Positions 1 through 5,352 of a stretch of DNA of 5,949 bases are shown piece after piece. This DNA is from Rubritepida sp. (GTDB lineage: Bacteria; Pseudomonadota; Alphaproteobacteria; Acetobacterales; Acetobacteraceae): contig JACMRO010000536.1 of assembly GCA_014376425.1 (NCBI GenBank), forward strand, positions 1-5,949, in the 5' to 3' direction. Position 1 is the stretch's first letter. Every line of letters starts with the position of its first letter. The translations under genes were made by a program, and so were the position numbers. The notes beneath the pieces are model-generated. The model saw nothing but the letters and a program-made list of their open reading frames with translations. It made no database searches and had not been told where the DNA came from.

Positions 1-1
1 A

Positions 2-580
2 TTCGTGCAGTTCGTGCTCGATGTGCCGATGTACTTCCTGGCGCGCGACGGCGGGTTGATGGACGTGGCCGGCGCCTCCTTCCGCGACTTCATGGCGCGG
101 GGCCTGCAAGGCCAGCACGCGACGATGGGTGATTGGGCCGACCACGTGACCACCGTGTTCACCGAAGTGCGCCTGAAGCGCTTCCTGGAAATGCGCGGCA
201 GCGATGCAGGCTCGCCCGCCATGCTACAGGCGCAGCCGGCATTCTGGGCCGGGCTGATCTACGACGACGCGGCGCAGAAGGCCGCTACCGCACTGACACG
301 TGAATGGACGCTGGAGCAGGTGCGGCAGTTGCGGCTGGACGCACCCCGGCTGGGCCTGCACGCCATGATCGCCGGTCGCCCCCTGCAGGAGATCGCGCAG
401 GACGCGCTTGCCATCGCCCGCGGCGGTCTGCGCGCGCGGGGCCTGGGCGAGGAGGTGTATCTGGCGCCGCTCGACGAGATCGCCGCCAGCGGCCTGACGC
501 AGGCCGACCGTGCACTGCATCTGTACCACACCAGCTGGGGCGGCGACGCGAGCCGGATGCTGCTGGCGGGGGAGGCCTGA
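2..580 (+). CDS. gshA: Glutamate-cysteine ligase, class 2 (plant/alphaproteobacterial type), C-terminal part
   Basis: This enzyme joins L-glutamate and L-cysteine using ATP to give gamma-glutamylcysteine, the first and committed step of cytosolic glutathione synthesis. The reading frame is open at the left edge, so only about 192 C-terminal residues are visible; the family is usually about 450 residues. The GTG at position 5 is an internal valine codon and not a start, because conserved family sequence (FVLDVPMYF) already runs across it. Recognisable blocks are the DVAGASFRDFM region, GDWADHVTTVFTEVRLKRFLEMRGSD (an unbroken conserved stretch carrying the EVR...EMRG signature), and the C-terminal LAPLDEI...YHTSWGGD segment. 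The assignment rests on recalled family motifs. The class 2 form is typical of Alphaproteobacteria and plants and is unrelated in detail to E. coli GshA. It converges with parE across a hairpin-rich gap. A paralogous role such as ergothioneine-type gamma-glutamylcysteine supply (EgtA) is less likely given the motif set. Confidence 0.88.
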   Translation, partial: FVQFVLDVPMYFLARDGGLMDVAGASFRDFMARGLQGQHATMGDWADHVTTVFTEVRLKRFLEMRGSDAGSPAMLQAQPAFWAGLIYDDAAQKAATALTREWTLEQVRQLRLDAPRLGLHAMIAGRPLQEIAQDALAIARGGLRARGLGEEVYLAPLDEIAASGLTQADRALHLYHTSWGGDASRMLLAGEA

Positions 581-595
581 TGGCGCTCGGGTGAC

Positions 596-620
596 TGCAA
601 GGGGGCGTCGCCCCCCTGCA
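596..620. terminator. GC-rich hairpin after gshA
   Basis: An inverted repeat pairs TGCA (596-599) with TGCA (617-620) and GGGGG (601-605) with CCCCC (611-615). There is one A/C mismatch (600/616) and the loop is CGTCG. It begins 16 bp after the gshA stop codon. No run of T follows, so it is not a textbook intrinsic terminator. It may act with Rho, or stabilise the 3' end, or simply be a copy of an intergenic repeat. Confidence 0.5.
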
Positions 621-627
621 CCCCCCA

Positions 628-648
628 CCAGGGGCGACCCGCCCCTGG
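628..648. terminator. Second perfect GC hairpin, 9-bp stem
   Basis: CCAGGGGCG (628-636) and CGCCCCTGG (640-648) form a perfect 9-bp stem around the 3-base loop ACC. It sits 8 bp after the preceding hairpin, giving a tandem pair. I recall similar paired G/C hairpins between genes in Acetobacteraceae and other high-GC Alphaproteobacteria, where they often lie downstream of stop codons. There is no T-tract on either side. A role in ending or protecting the gshA transcript is an inference. Confidence 0.5.
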
Positions 649-659
649 ACCGTGATAAG

Positions 660-726
660 TTGGGGTTTGAAGGAGGGGCTTGCGTACCCGTTCCGCAGTC
701 GGTCAGCCCCCTCCTTCCGACCCCAA
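660..726. repeat. Long imperfect inverted repeat between convergent genes
   Basis: The arm at 660-678 (TTGGGGTTTGAAGGAGGGG) matches the reverse complement of 708-726 (TTGGGGTCGGAAGGAGGGG) at 17 of 19 positions. Shifting the register by one bulged base (711) lets GGGGCT (675-680) also pair with AGCCCC (705-710). The central loop, about 24 bases, contains a further TGCG/CGCA match (681-684 with 694-697). The size and near-perfect pairing make it the strongest secondary structure in the window. It may be a bidirectional terminator for gshA and parE, or a palindromic intergenic repeat of mobile origin. Confidence 0.6.
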
Positions 727-777
727 CCTCCCGGGGTGCTGGGGCCTTGCGGCCCTTGCTGGGTGGGTGTCGGGAGG
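727..777. terminator. Nested hairpin downstream of parE
   Basis: CCTCCCG (727-733) pairs with CGGGAGG (771-777), and inside it GGGCC (742-746) pairs with GGCCC (751-755). Read on the minus strand, in the direction of parE transcription, the inner stem is capped by GCAA, a GNRA-type tetraloop. This is the first stable structure a polymerase would transcribe after the parE stop codon, 33 bases on. No U-tract follows, so its action as a terminator is inferred. Confidence 0.45.
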
Positions 778-810
778 GCAACGCCTTTCTGACAAGTTAC
801 CCGCGCCCCT

Positions 811-2790
811 TCAGGCGTCCACCGCCGCCGCATCCAGTTTCGCCGCGTTGTCCTGGATGAATTTGTACCGCAGCTCCGGTTTGCGGCCCATCAGCGCCTC
901 CATCAGTTCGGCGGTGCTGGCGCGGTCCTCGGGCGGCAAAACGACTTTCAGCAGCGTGCGGCGCTTCGGGTCCATCGTCGTCTCCTTCAGCAGCGCGGGT
1001 GGCATCTCGCCCAGGCCCTTGAAGCGGCTGACCTCGATTTTCTGGTTCGCCTTGAACTCGCTTTTGGCGACGCGCTCGCGGTCGGCGTCGTCCATGGCGT
1101 AGACGCTCTTGCCACCCGATTGCAGGCGGTAGAGTGGCGGTTGGGCCAGGTAAATGCGGCCGTCATTCACCAGCGGCCGCAATTCCTTGTAGAAGAAGGT
1201 CATCAGCAGGGCGGCGATGTGCGCGCCGTCCACATCCGCGTCGGTCATGATGATGACGCGGCCGTAGCGCAGCCGGTCGCCGTCGAAGCGCTCGCCCACG
1301 CCGCAGCCCAGCGCCTCGATCAGGTCTTTCAGCTCCTGGTTCGCGCGCAGCTTCTCGACCGAGGCGCTGGCGACGTTCAGGATTTTCCCACGCAGCGGCA
1401 GCACCGCCTGGGTTTCCCGGTCGCGTGCCTGCTTGGCAGAACCGCCGGCGCTGTCGCCTTCGACAAGGAAGAGCTCGGTACCGTCCACCCCCTCGCGCGA
1501 GCAGTCGCTCAGCTTGCCCGGCAGCCGCAACTTGCGTGTTGCGGATTTGCGCGGCGTCTCCTTCTGCTCGCGTCGTCGCAGCCGGTCCTCGGCCCGTTCG
1601 ATGCAAAAGGCGAGAAGGTTGTCGGCCGTGCCCGGGTCGCCGGTCAGCCAATGGTCGAAATGGTCCCGCAGCGCCGCTTCCACCAGTCGCGCCGCTTCGG
1701 GGCTGGTCAACCGGTCCTTGGTCTGACCCTGGAATTGCGGCTCGCGCACGAACACGCTCAGCATTCCAGCCATGCCGCCCAGTATATCCTCGGCGGTGAC
1801 GGCGGCGGCGCGCTTTTCGCGCTTCAGCTCGCCATAGGCGCGCAGCCCCTTGGTCAGAGCCGCGCGCATCCCGGCCTCATGCGTGCCGCCCTGCGGCGTG
1901 GGGATGGTGTTGGCATAGGTGTTCTGGAAGCCGTCGCCATGGTCGAGCCAGGTGATCGCCCACTCCAGGCGCCCCGCGCCATCGGGAAAGCTGCCTTCGC
2001 CGGCCCATGGAACCGGCACGACCATCTCGCGCTTTTCCACCGCCACGGCCAGGAAGTCGGACAGGCCGCCGGGGAAGTGCAGGACGCCCTGCGCCGGCGT
2101 CTCGTCACCCGCCTTGAGCAATGCGGGGTCGCAGGCCCAGCGGATTTCTACGCCCTTGTAGAGATAGGCCTTGGACCGGCAGAACCGGTACAGCCGCGCC
2201 GGGCTGAAATGCTGGCGGCCGAAGATTTCCGGGTCGGGCTGGAAGCGTATCTGGGTGCCGCGGCGGTTCTGCACCGCGCCGGCATTCTTTAGCTTGCCCA
2301 GGGGTTTGCCCTGCGAATAGCTCTGCGTCCAAAGCGCCCGGTCGCGAGCGACCTCGACTTCCATCAAGGCAGAAAGGGCATTCACCACCGAAGACCCCAC
2401 GCCATGCAGGCCACCCGAGGTTTCGTAGGATTTGCCGGAGAACTTGCCGCCGGAATGCAGCGTGGTGAGAATTACCTCAAGCGCGCTCTGCTTGGGGAAT
2501 TTCGGATGCGGGTCGACCGGGATGCCGCGGCCGTTGTCGCGCACGGTCAGGAAATTGTCAGTCTCAAGAGTCACCTGGATCAGGTCGGCATGGCCGGCCA
2601 CCGCCTCGTCCATCGCATTGTCGATAATTTCGGCGGCCAGGTGATGCAGTGCGTTTTCATCGGTGCCGCCGACATACATGCCCGGCCTGCGGCGCACCGG
2701 CTCCAGCCCCTCGAGCACTTCGATGTCCGCGGCATTGTAGGCGGCGCCGGGCTTTTGCGGCGGAGGTCTGCCGCCGAACAGATCACTCAT
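811..2790 (-). CDS. parE: DNA topoisomerase IV subunit B (ParE)
   Basis: This is the ATPase subunit of topoisomerase IV, which works with ParC in the nucleoid to unlink daughter chromosomes and relax supercoils. The 659-residue product is full length for an alphaproteobacterial ParE. The N-terminal GHKL ATPase has Glu54 and Asn58 (EIIDN), Asp85 (DNGRG), the ATP-lid GGLHGVG (126-132) and the transducer lysine Lys358 in QTKDR. The TOPRIM domain carries EGDSAGG (444-450), PLRGK (465-469) and DADVDG (517-522), the acidic residues binding the metal ions. RFKGLGEM (589-596) follows. The C-terminus RYKFIQDNA and the lack of the long insertion seen in E. coli-type GyrB favour ParE over GyrB. The start ATGAGTGATC gives an expected N-terminus, but there is no good Shine-Dalgarno sequence. 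A LexA-type box lies 4 bp upstream of the start codon. Confidence 0.95.
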   Translation of the reverse strand: MSDLFGGRPPPQKPGAAYNAADIEVLEGLEPVRRRPGMYVGGTDENALHHLAAEIIDNAMDEAVAGHADLIQVTLETDNFLTVRDNGRGIPVDPHPKFPKQSALEVILTTLHSGGKFSGKSYETSGGLHGVGSSVVNALSALMEVEVARDRALWTQSYSQGKPLGKLKNAGAVQNRRGTQIRFQPDPEIFGRQHFSPARLYRFCRSKAYLYKGVEIRWACDPALLKAGDETPAQGVLHFPGGLSDFLAVAVEKREMVVPVPWAGEGSFPDGAGRLEWAITWLDHGDGFQNTYANTIPTPQGGTHEAGMRAALTKGLRAYGELKREKRAAAVTAEDILGGMAGMLSVFVREPQFQGQTKDRLTSPEAARLVEAALRDHFDHWLTGDPGTADNLLAFCIERAEDRLRRREQKETPRKSATRKLRLPGKLSDCSREGVDGTELFLVEGDSAGGSAKQARDRETQAVLPLRGKILNVASASVEKLRANQELKDLIEALGCGVGERFDGDRLRYGRVIIMTDADVDGAHIAALLMTFFYKELRPLVNDGRIYLAQPPLYRLQSGGKSVYAMDDADRERVAKSEFKANQKIEVSRFKGLGEMPPALLKETTMDPKRRTLLKVVLPPEDRASTAELMEALMGRKPELRYKFIQDNAAKLDAAAVDA

Positions 2791-2794
2791 TCAT

Positions 2795-2809
2795 GTTCAC
2801 GCTGCGTTC
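2795..2809. promoter_or_regulatory. Putative LexA (SOS) box upstream of parE
   Basis: GTTC (2795-2798), seven bases (ACGCTGC), then GTTC (2806-2809) exactly matches the direct-repeat operator GTTC-N7-GTTC recognised by alphaproteobacterial LexA. It lies 5 to 19 bases ahead of the parE start codon, where repressor would cover the start of the transcript or the promoter. From memory, parE has been placed in predicted LexA regulons of Alphaproteobacteria. An eight-base match could occur by chance in a few percent to about a fifth of windows this size, but chance does not readily explain a position directly at a parE start. Binding is not shown by the sequence alone. Confidence 0.6.
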
Positions 2810-2825
2810 CCGTCATGCCCGGCAG

Positions 2826-2854
2826 CGTAGAACACGATGGACAGTCGCAGGCAA
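2826..2854 (-). promoter_or_regulatory. Weak candidate sigma-70 promoter for parE
   Basis: Read on the minus strand, TTGCCT (complement of 2849-2854) and TCTACG (complement of 2826-2831) are separated by exactly 17 bases, matching 4 of 6 and 3 of 6 consensus positions. Transcription would start near 2819, just ahead of the LexA-type box, consistent with repression. The hexamers are weak and this is only a candidate. Confidence 0.25.
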
Positions 2855-2935
2855 GGCCCGCTGCCACGCACATCGCCTCGCGTTTTGCGAAAAGGCCTGC
2901 GCCAGGGGTGGCATGCCGCTTGGATGGTGAGGGCC

Positions 2936-3052
2936 ATGAACAACGCTTCTCACTCCACGCCCCTGTCTGATCCCCTCACCGCGTTCGACTACATCCTTTT
3001 CGCTGTGTGGGCTGCCCTCCCCTTCGCCGTCTTCTTCTATGTGCGGTTCTGA
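2936..3052 (+). CDS. Small single-pass membrane protein, 38 residues
   Basis: I do not recognise a family. The product MNNASHSTPLSDPLTAFDYI... has a polar N-terminus of about 15 residues, then one hydrophobic segment from about residue 17 to 36 (ILFAVWAALPFAVFFYV) and ends in RF, so it is probably anchored in the inner membrane. The ATG at 2936 was chosen over the in-frame ATG at 2837. GGTGA (2926-2930) stands five bases before it, and the upstream stretch is Arg-rich and reads like untranslated DNA. It diverges from parE with a shared 145-bp upstream region and is followed 22 bp later by another small gene. Its length and composition are those of a genuine small membrane protein, but a chance open frame cannot be excluded. 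Confidence 0.55.
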   Translation: MNNASHSTPLSDPLTAFDYILFAVWAALPFAVFFYVRF

Positions 3053-3074
3053 GTTGCCGCCGGTGAATCTTTCC

Positions 3075-3287
3075 ATGACCGTGATGGTCCCACGCAGCGA
3101 CCTCAGCCCTGCTGGGGCGGAAGGCGCCGCTGCGGTCGGGGCCGGGGCCTCGCGAGCTGGGGCCGCGCAAGTCGAAACCCTTCCGGCCCAGGCGGCCGGG
3201 CCGGTCGAGGAGCAACTGCAACAGTCAGTCGCCGCCCTGGACCAGTTCGAGGCTGCACTGGGCCAGATGGTCGACCTGCTGGCCTGA
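3075..3287 (+). CDS. Small Ala-rich hypothetical protein, 70 residues
   Basis: I do not recognise a family. From ATG 3075 the protein begins MTVMVPRSDLSPAG, continues through a low-complexity Ala/Gly stretch, and ends in a probable amphipathic helix (about residues 42-70, VEEQLQQSVAALDQFEAALGQMVDLLA) that could be an oligomerisation or docking helix. The start at 3075 is preferred because GGTGA (3062-3066) lies eight bases before it. An in-frame ATG at 3039 would give 82 residues and overlap the upstream small gene by 14 bp, but has only pyrimidine-rich sequence ahead of it. It has no signal peptide or membrane segment. It is likely co-transcribed with the 38-residue membrane protein. It ends 19 bp from the convergent DUF1643 gene. 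Confidence 0.5.
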   Translation: MTVMVPRSDLSPAGAEGAAAVGAGASRAGAAQVETLPAQAAGPVEEQLQQSVAALDQFEAALGQMVDLLA

Positions 3288-3306
3288 AGCCCGCGGCCTG
3301 GTCCCC

Positions 3307-3864
3307 TCAGCCCGGGTAGGGCACCAGTGCGGCATCCCGCCGCACATAAAGCGGATGCTTCGGGCTCCCATCCGCATTCACCGCGAAGCACATGGGCTGG
3401 ATGGCTGCGCCGCGCAGCATGGCCGCCAGCGCCGGCCCACGACCGCGCAGCGCGCGCGGCGGCTGCCCCCAGGCCGCCACCACAACGCCGGCCGCCGCGC
3501 CCAGGCGCAGGATGTGGGCATCGTTGCCCGGGCCGATGGGGTCGTCGATCTCCAGCAGCCGCAGCTTGTCCGTCGCGCGGTAGGCGAAGGCGTTGAGCAT
3601 CACCGCGGCGCCGAACCCCCAGGCGCGGGCGCGCGCCATGCAGCCCTGCACGGTCGGGTCGTCCACCGTCTCATCCGCCGTGCTGGGGTTCATGCCGATG
3701 AAGGCGGCATGGCCGCCGGCGCCGATCGGTCGGCCGTCCCAACGGCGTTCGAGCCAGGTGCGCCAGCGGCGGCAGGGCGAGAAGCCGGCGGCGGAAACCG
3801 TGTCGGCGCCGAGCCGGAGCCGAACCCGCCCACCCGGGTCGTGGTCATTCTGCATCGCCGCCAT
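3307..3864 (-). CDS. DUF1643 family protein
   Basis: The 185-residue product shows the conserved blocks I associate with DUF1643: GMNPSTAD (57-64), DDPTVQGC (68-75), RARAWGFG (78-85), NAFAYRATD (91-99), DPIGPGND (108-115), VVAAWG (128-133) and, near the end, DGSPKHPLY (165-173). The family's biochemical role is not established to my knowledge. The NPSTAD/DDPT and WG motifs look like a conserved pocket, which hints at an enzyme. The length fits a complete single-domain member. The ATG at 3864 is preceded by a G-rich stretch. A second in-frame ATG nine bases downstream (3855) is an equally plausible start. It is probably soluble. It diverges from tRNA-Leu with only 50 bp between them. No functional link to its neighbours is apparent. 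Confidence 0.85.
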   Translation of the reverse strand: MAAMQNDHDPGGRVRLRLGADTVSAAGFSPCRRWRTWLERRWDGRPIGAGGHAAFIGMNPSTADETVDDPTVQGCMARARAWGFGAAVMLNAFAYRATDKLRLLEIDDPIGPGNDAHILRLGAAAGVVVAAWGQPPRALRGRGPALAAMLRGAAIQPMCFAVNADGSPKHPLYVRRDAALVPYPG

Positions 3865-3891
3865 TGTCGCACACCCCCCCTTCCGCTACAC
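3864..3891 (+). promoter_or_regulatory. Weak candidate promoter for tRNA-Leu and tig
   Basis: TTGTCG (3864-3869) and CTACAC (3886-3891) are 16 bases apart, or 17 if TACACG (3887-3892) is read as the -10 element. They would start transcription about 15 bases ahead of the tRNA. The -35 part overlaps the start codon of the divergent DUF1643 gene. The match is weak, but the 50-bp gap leaves few other places for a promoter unless it lies inside that gene. Confidence 0.3.
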
Positions 3892-3914
3892 GCGCCCATC
3901 CATAGCCTCGAGAC

Positions 3915-3999
<85 letters not shown>

Positions 4000-4025
4000 C
4001 CGGTTTGGGATGAGAGCAGGCTGCG

Positions 4026-5336
4026 ATGAATGTGACCGAAGTTTCCAACGAAGGCCTGAAGCGGGCCTACACCATCGTGGTTCCGGCCACCGAAATCGCG
4101 GCGCAAAAGTCCAAGCGGCTGGCAGCGCTCGCCAAGGACATCAAGATTCCCGGCTTTAGGCCCGGCAAGGTTCCCGCCTCCGTGGTCCAGCAGCGCTACG
4201 GCCAGGCGGTGATGGGCGAGGTACTGGAAGCGTCGGTGCAGGAGGCCTCAGGCAAGGTCGTGGCCGACCGAAACCTGCGCCCGGCCGTGCAGCCCAAGAT
4301 CGAGCTGGTGAACTTCGCCGATGGCGCCGACCTGGAATTCCGCATGGATGTCGAGGTTCTTCCCGACATCCCGATGCCGGATTTCGCTGGCATTTCCCTC
4401 ACCCGGCTGAAGGCGACGCCGACCGAGGAGGACATCAACAAGGCCCTGGAGAACATCCAGCGCCGCCAGGCGACGCTGGAAGAGACCGAGGCCCGGCCCG
4501 CGCAGAAGGGTGAAGTGCTCGTCGCCGATTTCGTCGGCACCATCGACGGCGGGGCCTTCCAGGGCGGCAGCGGCAACGACATGCCCATCGAGGTAGGCGG
4601 CCAGGGCTTCATCCCCGGCTTCTCCGAGCCGCTGGAGGGCATGAGCCCCGGCGAAACCCGCGTGGTGGATGTGACCTTCCCGCCCGAATACGGCGCGAAG
4701 GACCTGGCCGGAAAGGCTGCGCAATTCACCATCACGGCGAAGGCGCTGAAGACCTACGCCAAGCCCGCGCTGGATGATGAGCTGGCCAAGAAGGTCGGCA
4801 TGGACACGATGGAGAAGCTGCGCGAGGCGGTGATGCTGTCGATGCAGAATGAATACGACCAGCAGAGCCGGATGCGGGTGAAGCGCGCCCTGCTGGACGC
4901 GTTGGCCGAGCGGGCGAGCTTCGAGGTGCCCGAGGCGATGGTGGAGAGCGAGTTCGGCACGATCTGGGAGCGTGTCGAGGCCGACATGAAGGCCGATAAG
5001 CTGGATGGCGACGATGCCGGCAAGGACGAGGCGACCCTGCGCGCCGACTACCGCGCGATCGCCGAGCGGCGCATCCGGCTGGGGCTGCTGCTCAACGAGA
5101 TCGGGCGGACCAACAACATCACGGTCGCCAACGACGAGATCAGCCGGGCGATGTATGCCGAGGCGCAGAAATATCCCGGCCAGGAGAAGATGGTGCTGGA
5201 GTTCTTCCAGAAGAACCCGGGCGCGATCGAGAACCTGCGCAGCCCGATCTTCGAGGAGAAGGTGGTGGATTTCATGCTGGAGCTGGCGAAGGTTGAGGAG
5301 AAGGTGGTGACGGCGGAGGAGTTGGCGGCGGTTTGA
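4026..5336 (+). CDS. tig: Trigger factor, ribosome-associated chaperone and peptidyl-prolyl isomerase
   Basis: Trigger factor docks on ribosomal protein L23 at the exit tunnel and shields nascent chains in the cytosol. At 436 residues it matches the usual family length. The N-terminal ribosome-binding domain carries the signature GFRPGKVP (residues 43-50). The FKBP-like PPIase domain spans about 161-241 (VADFVGTIDG, FIPGFSEPLEGM, VTFPPEYGAKDLAGK). The C-terminal arms that form the chaperone cavity run from about 245 to the end and are helical and charged (KYPGQEKMVLEFFQKNPGAIENLRSPIFEEKVVDFM). The start ATG at 4026 has a modest Shine-Dalgarno AGCAGG five bases upstream. It is probably transcribed together with tRNA-Leu. 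In most genomes clpP follows tig, but here a low-GC reverse transcriptase gene lies in that place on the opposite strand, its stop codon only 16 bp away. Confidence 0.97.
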   Translation: MNVTEVSNEGLKRAYTIVVPATEIAAQKSKRLAALAKDIKIPGFRPGKVPASVVQQRYGQAVMGEVLEASVQEASGKVVADRNLRPAVQPKIELVNFADGADLEFRMDVEVLPDIPMPDFAGISLTRLKATPTEEDINKALENIQRRQATLEETEARPAQKGEVLVADFVGTIDGGAFQGGSGNDMPIEVGGQGFIPGFSEPLEGMSPGETRVVDVTFPPEYGAKDLAGKAAQFTITAKALKTYAKPALDDELAKKVGMDTMEKLREAVMLSMQNEYDQQSRMRVKRALLDALAERASFEVPEAMVESEFGTIWERVEADMKADKLDGDDAGKDEATLRADYRAIAERRIRLGLLLNEIGRTNNITVANDEISRAMYAEAQKYPGQEKMVLEFFQKNPGAIENLRSPIFEEKVVDFMLELAKVEEKVVTAEELAAV

Positions 5337-5352
5337 TTTATCGCCAACACAT

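Noticed and set aside
5..580. Treating GTG at position 5 as the start of a 191-residue gene.
   Set aside because: The conserved class 2 glutamate-cysteine ligase sequence continues across the left edge, so this is an internal valine codon of a truncated gene.
1120..2292. A long plus-strand open frame (390 codons) inside parE.
   Set aside because: It lies wholly antisense to a gene with every ParE motif intact. Long antisense frames are expected at about 70% GC, and its Arg/Gln/Ala-rich translation resembles no family.
2883..2893. TTTTGCGAAAA as a possible operator between parE and the small genes.
   Set aside because: Only a 4-bp arm on each side of GCG. It is too short and of too low complexity to assign to any regulator.
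2813..3391. A minus-strand open frame of 192 codons covering the small-gene region.
   Set aside because: Composition is Ser/Arg/Gly/Ala-rich with no recognisable domain, it overlaps the start of parE's upstream region and the end of DUF1643 out of frame, and the plus-strand frames have better ribosome-binding sites.
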